This document shows positions 8,662 to 16,718 of a stretch of DNA of 64,000 bases, piece by piece (the first letter of the stretch is position 1; each line of letters starts with the position of its first letter). The notes beneath the pieces were generated by a model that did not search any database, had not been told where the DNA came from, and worked only from the letters and a program-made list of their open reading frames with translations. The translations under genes and the position numbers were made by a program. This DNA comes from Levilactobacillus spicheri DSM 15429 (GTDB taxonomy: Bacteria; Bacillota; Bacilli; Lactobacillales; Lactobacillaceae), in assembly GCF_001435095.1 (NCBI RefSeq), contig NZ_AZFC01000015.1:73864-137863 (forward strand). The letters run 5' to 3'.

Positions 8662-10002
8662 ATGGCTGATAATAACAACAATAATCAAGATCTGAATAAC
8701 TTAAACATGCAGAATCAAGACCAGCAACAACCCAATGACCCACAACCCCGCAAGAAGCGGGGTCTGACCCTGACTAAGGTCGCGGTCACGGCGGCGGTCG
8801 CCGGGCTATTAGGTGGGGGTGTCGCGTACGGCGGCCTCAACTACCTGAGCAACAGTGGGCTGAACGACACGGCGGTTCCGGCCGGCACCAACAAGACCGG
8901 GAACACCAAGACGTCGAACGTCACGGTCAACGTCAACAGTCAGTCGACCAAGGCCTTTAACTCGGTCAAGGGTGCGATGGTCTCGGTCATCAATTTACAG
9001 AAACAAAGCAGTAACAACACCCTGGGTGAGCTGTTCGGCCAATCGTCGTCGAGCTCCAGTTCGAAGTCCTCGCTGGAAGAGGCCTCCGAAGGGTCCGGGG
9101 TCGTCTACAAGAAGGACGGCAACACCGCCTACATCGTGACCAACAATCACGTGGTTTCCGGGTCGTCGGCGCTGCGGGTCGTGACCAGCAGTGGTAAGCA
9201 GCTCCAGGCCAAGCTCGTTGGAAAAGATTCCGTGACCGACCTGGCCGTGCTGAAGGTCAACGGTTCGTCGCTGAAGACGGTCGCTTCGTTCGGGAACTCT
9301 GATAAGATCAAGGTCGGTGAGACCGCCTTGGCCATCGGATCACCGCTGGGCAGCCAGTATGCGACGTCACTGACCGAAGGGATCATCTCCGCCAAGAAGC
9401 GGACGATTGAGACCACGAACTCGGCCGGCACCCAGACCGGGAACGCGACGGTCATCCAGACCGATGCCGCCATCAACCCCGGGAACTCCGGTGGTGCGCT
9501 GATCAACGTGGGGGGCCAAGTGATTGGGATCACCTCCTCGAAGATCGCCAGCGACACCGAGGGGACCAGCGTCGAGGGGATGGGCTTTGCCATTCCGTCG
9601 AACGAAGTGGTCAACATCATCAACCAGCTGGTCAAGAAGGGTAAGGTCGTCCGGCCAGCGCTGGGCATCACCTACGTCGACCTGGCCAACGTTTCGGACT
9701 CTCAGCAGAAGTCAATCCTGAAGTTGCCGTCTAGCGTGACCAACGGGGTCGTGGTGATGGGCGCATCGTCCGGCTCACCAGCTAAGAAGGCCGGCCTGGC
9801 CAAGTACGACGTCATCACCGAACTGGGCGGGCACAAGATTAGTACCCAGTCCACGTTGCGGGATATCCTGTACAAGTACAAGTTGAACGACACGGTCTCG
9901 ATGACTTACTACCACAATGGCAAGAAGAAGACGACCAGCGTGAAGTTGACGGAAACGTCCTCCCAGCTGAAGTCGACCACGAGTGCCACGTCGGAAAGTT
10001 AA
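8662..10002 (+). CDS. htrA: Membrane-anchored serine protease HtrA (DegP family)
   Basis: Envelope quality-control protease. The 446 residues comprise an Asn/Gln-rich cytoplasmic tail, one TM helix (about 38-60), a Ser/Asn-rich linker, a trypsin-like domain with the triad His163 (TNNHVV), Asp193 (TDLAVL) and Ser276 (GNSGGA), and one C-terminal PDZ domain (about 335-430). The AGGAG lies only one base before the ATG and a stronger GAGGAGG is 22 bases away, so initiation may be weak or regulated. A GGCC-rich hairpin (TAACGGCC/GGCCGTTA) sits in the leader near 8610-8630. The order walJ-htrA is conserved in lactobacilli. Confidence 0.96.
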   Translation: MADNNNNNQDLNNLNMQNQDQQQPNDPQPRKKRGLTLTKVAVTAAVAGLLGGGVAYGGLNYLSNSGLNDTAVPAGTNKTGNTKTSNVTVNVNSQSTKAFNSVKGAMVSVINLQKQSSNNTLGELFGQSSSSSSSKSSLEEASEGSGVVYKKDGNTAYIVTNNHVVSGSSALRVVTSSGKQLQAKLVGKDSVTDLAVLKVNGSSLKTVASFGNSDKIKVGETALAIGSPLGSQYATSLTEGIISAKKRTIETTNSAGTQTGNATVIQTDAAINPGNSGGALINVGGQVIGITSSKIASDTEGTSVEGMGFAIPSNEVVNIINQLVKKGKVVRPALGITYVDLANVSDSQQKSILKLPSSVTNGVVVMGASSGSPAKKAGLAKYDVITELGGHKISTQSTLRDILYKYKLNDTVSMTYYHNGKKKTTSVKLTETSSQLKSTTSATSES

Positions 10003-10017
10003 ATAGGTTAGCAACAT

Positions 10018-10048
10018 GGCGTCCGGAAAAGTCCGGGCGTCTTTTTTT
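10018..10048 (+). terminator. Terminator of htrA
   Basis: Stem CCGGA/TCCGG inside a GCG/CGT frame followed by seven T. Confidence 0.7.
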
Positions 10049-10183
10049 AGGCGGTAAAATTGAAAAGACGAAGTTTAACAGCGGCCGGCGGGGATGAAAA
10101 TGGCGCCACTGGGTGGCCGGCCGAACGAAGGGGGTCCCAGCAAGCGGGGAGATTCAGGCCAGAAAAAAACGGGCGTGCGGAGC

Positions 10184-10510
10184 TGTGGATAACTTGGGGA
10201 TAACTGACGATCGGCCGCGGTGGATAATAACTGAAGGGGATAAGACCGGGAACCCGGCCGGTTGAAAAGTTATCCACAGGTTCGGTGGATAGCGGTGGAT
10301 AAAGAAAGTAAAATACCCCGAGGGGTGTTCTGAAAGCCGGCCATCTCGGCGTTGATGGCGGTTGCCACGAACGGGTGTTTCGGGGTATAATTGTGGATAA
10401 CTAAAAAGGGATTGACATTTTGCCAAAAAATAGATATGGTGGGCCGCCAAATGGGGACCCACCATATCTAGGAAGCCGGATTGTGCACCTGTGGATAACT
10501 TTGTGGACAA
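10184..10510. other. DnaA-box cluster upstream of rlmH
   Basis: Perfect DnaA boxes (TTATCCACA or its complement) lie at 10184-10192, 10270-10278, 10392-10400 and 10490-10498. One-mismatch boxes lie at 10195-10203, 10219-10227, 10294-10302 and 10502-10510. Two-mismatch copies lie at 10235-10243 and 10284-10292. Most point the same way and several are 10-12 bp apart, one helical turn. dnaA itself is not in the window. The cluster may titrate DnaA, regulate rlmH or modulate initiation. Confidence 0.75.
10412..10470 (+). promoter_or_regulatory. Probable rlmH promoter overlapped by a palindrome
   Basis: TTGACA at 10412-10417 is followed after 17 bp by TATGGT at 10435-10440. The -10 lies inside the left arm of a perfect 13-bp inverted repeat (10431-10443 and 10458-10470). 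The repeat could be an operator or a leader hairpin. DnaA boxes lie on both sides. Confidence 0.6.
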
Positions 10511-10531
10511 CCTGTGCATAGGAGGACATTT

Positions 10532-11011
10532 ATGAACATCAAGTTTGTGGTCGTGGGGAAGTTAAAGGAGAAGTACTTCAAGCAGGGCATCGCGGAATAC
10601 GCCAAGCGTCTGTCGCGGTTCTGCAAGTTCAGCATCGTCGAGGTGCCGGATGAAAAGGCGCCGGAGAGTCTGTCGCAGGCCCAGATGGACCAGGTGATGC
10701 AGGCGGAGGGCGATCGGATCCTGGAGAAGATCAAGGACCGCGAGTACGTCTTTGCGTTGGCCATCCTGGGCAAGGAGCGCTCCTCGGAGGAATTCGCCAA
10801 GGAAATCAAGGATCTGACCACCTACGGCCACTCGGACCTGACGTTTGTGATTGGGGGCTCGCTGGGGTTGGCTCCCGAGGTTTTGAAGCGCGCGAACACC
10901 CAGATCTCCTTCGGCCGCTTCACGCTGCCCCACCAGCTAATGCGGTTGGTGCTGACCGAGCAGGTGTACCGGGCGTTTATGATTAATGAGGGGTCTCCAT
11001 ATCACAAGTGA
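10532..11011 (+). CDS. rlmH: 23S rRNA (pseudouridine1915-N3)-methyltransferase RlmH
   Basis: SPOUT-family methyltransferase that modifies pseudouridine 1915 in helix 69 of 23S rRNA. The protein has 159 residues, the exact family length, starting [15 protein letters not shown]. It contains the knot-forming segment [13 protein letters not shown] and ends in [26 protein letters not shown] at 10532 follows AGGAGG at 10520-10525. It is monocistronic. Its last codons are duplicated twice downstream, marking it as an integration site like that of staphylococcal SCC elements. Confidence 0.97.
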   Translation: MNIKFVVVGKLKEKYFKQGIAEYAKRLSRFCKFSIVEVPDEKAPESLSQAQMDQVMQAEGDRILEKIKDREYVFALAILGKERSSEEFAKEIKDLTTYGHSDLTFVIGGSLGLAPEVLKRANTQISFGRFTLPHQLMRLVLTEQVYRAFMINEGSPYHK

Positions 11012-11016
11012 TGCGA
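10991..11016 (+). repeat. att-like site A (3' end of rlmH)
   Basis: Covers the last rlmH codons, which read GSPYHK-stop, and the following TGATGCGA. Matches sites B and C; the core TATCACAA resembles the TATCATAA core region of staphylococcal SCC sites (from memory). Confidence 0.75.
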
Positions 11017-11050
11017 GTTTCAATTAAGCGCCAACTGAACAGTAACTAAA

Positions 11051-11090
11051 TAAAACTCGGCACAGCCCTAATGGACTTGCCGAGTTTTTA
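11051..11090 (+). terminator. Terminator of rlmH
   Basis: Perfect arms ACTCGGCA and TGCCGAGT followed by TTTTTA; the complement also ends in T, so it may serve the MFS gene as well. Confidence 0.8.
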
Positions 11091-11145
11091 GTATAGGTTA
11101 TTTTCGTATGTGAAATGATGATTTGAAGAAACAGCTAAACGTGGA

Positions 11146-12417
11146 TTATTGATGCGATGTTTCACCGCGGACATGATCATCTGCTGATAACGTCGTATGG
11201 GGATGCTGGTCCCAGTGCTGATTGAGGTGATTTAGACTGACCACCAAGCCTAAGGTGACGAGGATGAAGATGGCGCCACCAGGTCCAATACTGTTGAGAC
11301 CACCATGAGCGACCAGCAGTCCACCAATGGCCGAACCAGTTGCAATGCCCACGTTACAGAAGATGGAATGAAGCGAAGCCGCGAGGACCATTGATTGAGG
11401 ATAATCCTTCTCCGTGATGCCTAAGAAGTGGAGTTGAATGGGCGAGTTGATGAGGTACATGCTGAACCCCATGATAAAGACGATTAACAGACCTACCCAC
11501 GTGAGCTGAAGACCTAAGGGGAGACAGGCCAGGGCTATTGCTAAGACACCGTAAACTCTAGGCATCTTTGTGAGGCCCGAGTGAGCGGCTAGGCGACCAC
11601 TGAACTGATTACTGCCCAGCGTCATGAACCCGTAAGCCATGAATAATGGCGTGATGAGGGTAGTCGCAATCCCCATGCCACTGACGAAGATTGGTCGGAG
11701 ATACGTATAAACAACGTAGATGCCGGTAAAGTTGAAAATCACAACCAACACGCCGAGCAGAATCCGCCAGTCCTTAAAGATGATTAATTGGGAACCGAGA
11801 CTGACCTTTTGTTCCTGACTCTGTCGTAATTGGCGGGGGAGAAAGCTGGCTAGCATGATGAGGAGAACCACGCTGAGCAGGGTAATCACCAGAAATGACA
11901 TCCGCCAGCCCCAATGTTCACTGACCCAGGTGCCAATGGGCATACCCAATACAGCAGCGATACTGAAGCCCGAATAGACCCAGGCAATCAGCCATGCGCG
12001 CCGGTCCTTTGGCGCGAGTTTAATCGCAAACGTCATCGTGATGGAGATGGCAACACCCGAGACCAACGCAATCATAATTCGCGATAGGGTGAGGACGGCA
12101 TAGGTTGGGGCGCAGACTGTGATGAGGTTCCCGAGGGTAAAGATGCCCATGAGACTTAATAAGACGGGCAGCAGGCGGTGTTGCTCAATCAAAGTCGTGA
12201 AGATGGGCGTGCTAATGGCGTAGACTAGCGCAAAGATGGTGACCAGGTAGCCCACACTGGAGACACTGACGTGGAATTGGTGAGCGATGTCGTTAAGTAC
12301 GCCGATAATGTTGAACTCGCTAAACCCTAGAATGAAGGCCGTAGCGGTCAGCAATAAGCTTTGAAGTTTGAAACGATTATTTTCCGTGATGAACGCCCCC
12401 TTAGTTGATGAGATCAC
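11146..12417 (-). CDS. MFS transporter, AraJ/PbuE-like 12-TM efflux type
   Basis: Major facilitator with about 12 TM helices and around 415-425 residues. It has conserved loop features (FSEFNIIGVL in helix 1, PKDRRAWLIAW after helix 4) like the AraJ/NepI/PbuE group that exports sugars, nucleosides or purines; the substrate is unknown. GTG at 12417 is the nearest canonical start but has no SD and lies inside the ROK gene. An AAGGGGG at the ROK stop is 5 nt from ATC at 12390, which would start MTENNRFKLQ, the more natural N-terminus. It is probably co-transcribed with and coupled to the ROK gene, and lies in the first att-bounded segment. Confidence 0.85.
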   Translation of the reverse strand: MISSTKGAFITENNRFKLQSLLLTATAFILGFSEFNIIGVLNDIAHQFHVSVSSVGYLVTIFALVYAISTPIFTTLIEQHRLLPVLLSLMGIFTLGNLITVCAPTYAVLTLSRIMIALVSGVAISITMTFAIKLAPKDRRAWLIAWVYSGFSIAAVLGMPIGTWVSEHWGWRMSFLVITLLSVVLLIMLASFLPRQLRQSQEQKVSLGSQLIIFKDWRILLGVLVVIFNFTGIYVVYTYLRPIFVSGMGIATTLITPLFMAYGFMTLGSNQFSGRLAAHSGLTKMPRVYGVLAIALACLPLGLQLTWVGLLIVFIMGFSMYLINSPIQLHFLGITEKDYPQSMVLAASLHSIFCNVGIATGSAIGGLLVAHGGLNSIGPGGAIFILVTLGLVVSLNHLNQHWDQHPHTTLSADDHVRGETSHQ

Positions 12418-13393
12418 GGTAGATGATTTCACGACCGAAGCGAAGGAGCCCGAAGCAATAATCATCATCAAAATCGCCATCGAGTTTGAGTTGGCAATGG
12501 GTGAGTAACGGCTGGTCCGCTTGAACCGTTGCTTGGAGCTGTTCCGCGTCTAGTTGAGGATGAGCGGGCGCGTAAATGAATACCGCTTGCGGGTCGAGAA
12601 TTGTCGCAACGTTGAGTACGTCACGGGCAACAATCTTTTGGAACTCGGTGGCGGCGATGGGGAAAGTCTGACCTTGGTAGGCCGGGCCAGATGCAATCTC
12701 TCCAGCCATCCCGGTCGTGCCATTTTCAGAGTGGCCGTGCAACACGATGCCCATCCCGGGACCAAAGTTAAGGGGATAGTAGAGCCCGACCGCTGAACCA
12801 TCAGAATCTAGTTTGCCGATGGCACCATAGGTCAACGCAGTCACGTCATTAATGATGGTGGTCTTGATGGCCGTTTGTTCGTAGAAATAACGACTGAGCT
12901 TCACGTCATGCCAACCGGGCAGGTCACTGATGCTGACCTTGCTGGCGATCTCTGCCCCCGGAAGGCCAATAATGGTTCCCTGGGGACGCCGGTTCACGGT
13001 TTTGAGGAGCTGCTGGGCTAAATTCAGGAGCGATTCTGGCGTGGAGATGGGTTGTTCAAGGATACCGGCGAGCCGTTTGCCGCCTAAGTCGATGATTTCC
13101 AATTTAGCGGTCATCCCGTTCAAATGCTCGAAAATGCGAATGGAAAGGAGACTGAACGTGGTGGTATCGGCCACGAAACAGGCGGCACTGCGTCCCCGGG
13201 TCTTGACGGGGTGGGGATCGGTCTTAATCAGGTGGTAGGCCTGGAGTACGTTGATGAGGTTGTGGACGCTCATGACGCTGAGTCCGGTGTAAGTTGCGAG
13301 TTGTTTAACGGAAAGGGAGCCTTCCGTGATAATGGTTTTTAGAATGAGATGTAAGTTACGTTGCCGCATTTTTTCTGGAATATTGCCTTGCAT
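12401..13393 (-). CDS. ROK-family transcriptional repressor (NagC/XylR type)
   Basis: Probable sugar-responsive repressor of 330 residues. A winged helix at about 12-60 (SVKQLATYTGLSVMSVHNLINVL) is followed by an actin-like ROK domain with GPGMGIVLHG and GMAGEIASG. The cysteine zinc motif of ROK kinases is absent, as in non-catalytic regulators. Longer in-frame extensions exist, but ATG at 13393 has a clear GGAGG. It is upstream of and overlapping the MFS gene and divergent from the HAD hydrolase. A bipartite palindrome in the shared intergenic region is the likely operator. Confidence 0.85.
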   Translation of the reverse strand: MQGNIPEKMRQRNLHLILKTIITEGSLSVKQLATYTGLSVMSVHNLINVLQAYHLIKTDPHPVKTRGRSAACFVADTTTFSLLSIRIFEHLNGMTAKLEIIDLGGKRLAGILEQPISTPESLLNLAQQLLKTVNRRPQGTIIGLPGAEIASKVSISDLPGWHDVKLSRYFYEQTAIKTTIINDVTALTYGAIGKLDSDGSAVGLYYPLNFGPGMGIVLHGHSENGTTGMAGEIASGPAYQGQTFPIAATEFQKIVARDVLNVATILDPQAVFIYAPAHPQLDAEQLQATVQADQPLLTHCQLKLDGDFDDDYCFGLLRFGREIIYRDLIN

Positions 13394-13417
13394 GGTTGAC
13401 CTCCGAAGTAAGTAGAC

Positions 13418-13463
13418 AAGTTTAAAGTCTGATGCTATATTGATAGCGTAACATATTAAACTT
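13418..13463. promoter_or_regulatory. Bipartite dyad operator between ROK and HAD genes
   Basis: Outer arms AAGTTTAA (13418-13425) and TTAAACTT (13456-13463) and inner arms GCTAT/ATAGC (13434-13438, 13443-13447) share the same centre between 13440 and 13441. A strong AT-rich promoter region for the HAD gene follows. Confidence 0.65.
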
Positions 13464-13505
13464 AATTTATAAAGATTGTATATTATAAATGTGGAGGCAT
13501 CAACG

Positions 13506-14315
13506 ATGATTAAGGTAATTGCAATTGATATTGATGATACGTTGCTCAACTCAAGGTTGGAGGTAACGCCAACCGTTAAAGACCGGATTCAATGGGCGAT
13601 GACACTGGGAGTAAAAATCGTACTTTGTTCGGGCCGTCCATTAGCGGGGTTGCGTCCCTTCTTGCAAGAACTCGGGATTCAGGGAGCTGATCAGTACGTG
13701 GTGACCTACAATGGCGCGGTAACGCAATCAGTGACGGGGGGAATTTTAGGGAAGCACCTCTTATCGGCGGATGATTTTGAGCGTATTCGGGTCTTCTGTG
13801 ACCAGCACCAAGTCCATTTCAACGCGCTAGATGATCAAAGCCAGATTTATACCCCAAATCAACAAATCAGTTGGCAGACGGTCCGACAGGCGGCGGAAAA
13901 TCAAGCGGGCATCCAGATGTTGGCGCCACAAGACTTTCCCATTCGTTTCCCGCTGGCTAAGGTGATGTTGGCTGATGAACCGGCGAAGCTCGACACGGTT
14001 GAATCAGCTTTTCGCGCGCTCTTTGGGGAACGGTATTACATTGTCCGGTCACAACCCTACTTCTTGGAAGTCTTGAACCGCCAAGCGGATAAAGGACACG
14101 GCTTAACGGATTTGATGACTCATTTAGGATTAGAGTCCGATGAGTTAGTCGGAATTGGGGATGAAGCAAATGATTTACCGATGTTCACAACGGTTGGCAC
14201 CGCTGTTGCGATGGGAAATGCACATCCCGAAATTCAGCAAGCGGCCGATTGGGTAACCGCGGATAATGACCATGATGGGGTTGCTCAAGCCATCGATCGA
14301 CTATTGGCTGAGTAA
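13506..14315 (+). CDS. HAD-superfamily phosphatase, Cof type
   Basis: Cof-like hydrolase that probably dephosphorylates sugar phosphates or related metabolites. The 269 residues carry motif I DIDDTLLNS (nucleophile Asp at about 8), motif II SGR, a C2-type cap domain and motif III/IV GDEANDLPMF. ATG at 13506 follows GGAGG at 13492-13496. It is divergent from the ROK repressor, shares a palindromic control region and is probably under its control. A perfect-stem terminator ends it immediately before att-like site B. Confidence 0.88.
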   Translation: MIKVIAIDIDDTLLNSRLEVTPTVKDRIQWAMTLGVKIVLCSGRPLAGLRPFLQELGIQGADQYVVTYNGAVTQSVTGGILGKHLLSADDFERIRVFCDQHQVHFNALDDQSQIYTPNQQISWQTVRQAAENQAGIQMLAPQDFPIRFPLAKVMLADEPAKLDTVESAFRALFGERYYIVRSQPYFLEVLNRQADKGHGLTDLMTHLGLESDELVGIGDEANDLPMFTTVGTAVAMGNAHPEIQQAADWVTADNDHDGVAQAIDRLLAE

Positions 14316-14339
14316 ATAATAGCTGTCAGATAGAGTAAA

Positions 14340-14380
14340 CACGCCGTAACCTGGTATGATGAGGTTACGGCGTGTTTTTA
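14340..14380 (+). terminator. Terminator of the HAD gene
   Basis: Perfect 12-13-bp arms (ACGCCGTAACCT with AGGTTACGGCGT) followed by TTTTTA. Confidence 0.85.
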
Positions 14381-14403
14381 AGAACCGCTGTGTCGGGTGT
14401 TAC

Positions 14404-14429
14404 GGGTCGCCGTACCATAAGTGATACGA
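14404..14429 (+). repeat. att-like site B, duplicate of the rlmH 3' end
   Basis: Reads GGG TCG CCG TAC CAT AAG TGA, which again encodes GSPYHK-stop, then TACGA. 21 of 26 bases match site A. There is no rlmH-like coding sequence upstream, so this is a target duplicate and not a gene remnant. Confidence 0.75.
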
Positions 14430-14816
14430 TTTTTGAAAATGATAGAGGCATTGATTAACTATTGGTTAGTGGTTTTTCTAAAAATACAACCGTTATCATT
14501 CCATCCTGGCATGCATAGCGCAGACAGAAAAATTAGAATCCATCTAATTTCGATGACAAATTTATGTTTGATGACAGGCCGGCATGGTTAAACTCTCAAG
14601 TTGTAAGTATTTACCGTAGTGTTTAATTTTTATTGTTTATGCTGATTTAACCTTGGGCCGTGACCCAGATACCCGTGATATAATATAGACACATTTAATC
14701 ATATATCGTGAAGTCTCAAAAGTTATCCACAAGTAGAAACCTTGTTATATCAGCGTTAAGTCAATGTTCGTATTCTAAACCCGTCGAAATCGACGGGTTT
14801 AAAAAGGGGCTAAATA
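14430..14816. other. AT-rich leader region of the second att-bounded segment
   Basis: Non-coding and clearly more AT-rich than the backbone. It holds one perfect DnaA box (14723-14731), embedded in the same AAAAGTTATCCACA context as the box at 10270. A strong hairpin (14777-14787 with 14790-14800, 11-bp arms, 2-nt loop) ends 16 nt before the KilA-N start codon. Confidence 0.55.
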
Positions 14817-15674
14817 ATGTCAAATAATAGAGGGACAATCCACAGTTCGGGAGTTGCTATTTCTGTTTTTCAATATGATGGAGCCACTGATTATATCAGT
14901 CTTACGGATATTGCTAAGTATAAAGCGCCTGATGAGCCTAATGAATTATTGCGTAATTGGATACGTTCCCGAAATACTATTGAATATTTAGGAACCTGGG
15001 AGAAACTTCATAATGATAAACTTAATATTCACGGACTAAATCATTTGCTTGATGAGGCGGGATCCCATTCTTTTATTCTATCTCCCACAAAATGGATAAA
15101 AGAAACCTCAGCAATTGGTATTGTTTCCAGACCAGGTCGTTATGGTGGTACTTATGCGCATTCTGACATTGCGTTCGATTTTGCAGCGTGGATTTCACCA
15201 GAATTCAAGCTTTATCTTATTAAGGACTATCAGCAATTAAAACACGATAGTCATAGCCATCTTAATATTGATTGGAATATTAATCGTGAGTTAGCAAAAA
15301 TTAATTATAGAATTCATACTGACGCGATTAAGAATAATATTGTTCCAGTTCTGTCTTCTAAGCAAACTAGCTATAAATATGCTACTGAGGCTGATCGCTT
15401 AAATGTGGCATTATTTGGACAGACTGCTCGCGAATGGAAAAATGGACATCCTGAAGCTACTGGTAATATTCGTGATAATGCTAGTTTAGAGCAGCTTACG
15501 GTTCTAACCAATCTAGAAAGTTATAATGCCGAACTAATAATTAGTCGAATACCCGATATTGAGCGAACTGAAAAGTTAAATCAGATGGCTGTTAGGCAGC
15601 TGGAAACATTGACCACAAATACGGCATCATTAAAAAGACTAAAAGAGTTAGAGCAACAGAAGAGATTGAAATAG
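14817..15674 (+). CDS. KilA-N domain protein
   Basis: A 285-residue stand-alone protein with an N-terminal KilA-N domain, a DNA-binding module frequent in phages and mobile elements. Visible signatures are YISLTDIAKYK, LRNWIRSRNTIEYLGTWEKLHN and GRYGGTYAHSDIAFDFAAWISPEFKLYLIKDYQ. The C-terminal about 120 residues are Asn/Lys/Ile-rich and not recognised. ATG at 14817 follows AAGGGG. GC content is far below the neighbours, indicating recent transfer. It lies between att-like sites B and C. Function unknown; a regulator or phage-related role is possible. Confidence 0.85.
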   Translation: MSNNRGTIHSSGVAISVFQYDGATDYISLTDIAKYKAPDEPNELLRNWIRSRNTIEYLGTWEKLHNDKLNIHGLNHLLDEAGSHSFILSPTKWIKETSAIGIVSRPGRYGGTYAHSDIAFDFAAWISPEFKLYLIKDYQQLKHDSHSHLNIDWNINRELAKINYRIHTDAIKNNIVPVLSSKQTSYKYATEADRLNVALFGQTAREWKNGHPEATGNIRDNASLEQLTVLTNLESYNAELIISRIPDIERTEKLNQMAVRQLETLTTNTASLKRLKELEQQKRLK

Positions 15675-15749
15675 AAATTTTCTCGAAATAACCAATTTAT
15701 CAGGAAATAAATTGGAGATTTAGGAAGCGTAACGATGGGTTACGTTTCA

Positions 15750-15798
15750 AAAAAAGGCGGCTTCTCCGGAATTCTTAGATTCCAGAGAAGCCGCCTTT
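15750..15798 (-). terminator. Terminator of the secreted-protein gene
   Basis: Perfect 14-bp arms AAAGGCGGCTTCTC and GAGAAGCCGCCTTT; on the minus strand a run of seven T follows. Confidence 0.85.
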
Positions 15799-15830
15799 GC
15801 GTTTGGTGGGTCGATGGGAACCAAGGGGTG

Positions 15831-16400
15831 CTACTTAGAACCGAAGTGCTTGGCTTGGGCCTTGGTTGAGTAATAGTTGGTAATTTCGTTAGAGCTGTAC
15901 TCCACGGACGGGTCACGGTAATTTTTAACATTTGCGTAGACTTCATGCAACACCTTGATCCGTTTACCGTTATATGTTTTTTTAATAACCTTATAGCGAA
16001 TGTGACTTATTTTCTTATCTTTATAGTAGTCGAACCAGTTGAAATCGTAAAGAATCCCTTTTTTGACGTAAATGGCTTGCCAGCCGTTGCCACTATTGTC
16101 GGCACGATTAAAATCATGTTTGGTGATATCACGGCTCAGATTTAGCGATTTTACTGTAACAGCAGAGTTATATTCCGGACGGTCAGAGTAGTATGTAGCG
16201 AACTTTTTCGCACTGATGACGAGCTTCGTGTAGGCTCCCTTAGAGTAGCTGTACCGGGTTCCCCGGAATTTCTTCGGGACAGACTTCAAACTATACTGGG
16301 CCTTCGCCTTTGCCTGTGCCGAAACGTCAGGGGTCAATGCGACGGCCGTTCCCAAGGTAACGACCGCTAGCAGGGCTCCTAAAATCTTCGTGATTTTCAT
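15831..16400 (-). CDS. Small secreted protein with PKKFRGTRY motif
   Basis: A 189-residue protein with a signal peptide (basic start, hydrophobic core LGALLAVVTLGTAVAL, cleavage near VSAQA-KA) and a mature part opening with SVPKKFRGTRYSYSKG. At least five proteins in this window share the pattern signal peptide, then P-(K/R)-x-(F/L/Y)-(R/Q)-(G/H)-x-W/R, so it is one of a paralogous secreted family of unknown function. ATG at 16400 follows AAGGAGG; longer starts lack an SD. It is inside the B-C segment. Confidence 0.8.
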   Translation of the reverse strand: MKITKILGALLAVVTLGTAVALTPDVSAQAKAKAQYSLKSVPKKFRGTRYSYSKGAYTKLVISAKKFATYYSDRPEYNSAVTVKSLNLSRDITKHDFNRADNSGNGWQAIYVKKGILYDFNWFDYYKDKKISHIRYKVIKKTYNGKRIKVLHEVYANVKNYRDPSVEYSSNEITNYYSTKAQAKHFGSK

Positions 16401-16683
16401 GTAAAACTTCCTCCTTCGTGATTCCTGATAACAGTATACGAAATCACGGCGACACAATCTGTCGTTTGCCGGGAAAGGGGAAACTTTTATAGAAAAATGA
16501 TTGTGATCCGGTACCAGGTCGGGTAGTGTTTTAGCAATAAGACTGGTTCAGCTTATGTGAAACGATTCTTAAAGATAAAGCGAACATGGCTGGAACTGTG
16601 GCTAACTTCTTGAATAGTTATAATTGCCAGTTATCCGATAATCATAGATGAATCTGATTGGCATCAGGTATTATAGGTGTTAC
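16401..16683. other. Intergenic, promoter of the secreted-protein gene
   Basis: On the minus strand a TATACT (-10) lies about 30 nt upstream of the ATG. The rest shows no gene and no strong repeat before att-like site C. Confidence 0.4.
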
Positions 16684-16708
16684 GGTCGCCACATCATAAA
16701 TAATGCGA
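16684..16708 (+). repeat. att-like site C, duplicate of the rlmH 3' end
   Basis: Reads CGG TCG CCA CAT CAT AAA TAA, encoding RSPHHK-stop, then TGCGA. It shares GGTGTTACGG and TCGCC with the flank of site B, and AATGCGA resembles GATGCGA of site A. Confidence 0.65.
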
Positions 16709-16718
16709 AGGTTATCTT

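Noticed and set aside
10184-10510. Chromosomal replication origin
   Set aside because: DnaA boxes are abundant, but there is no dnaA/dnaN and no clear AT-rich unwinding region; kept as a DnaA-box cluster only.
11145-11165. TGATGCGATG inside the MFS gene as another att copy
   Set aside because: Only the short TGATGCGA end matches; the GSPYHK-coding part is missing.
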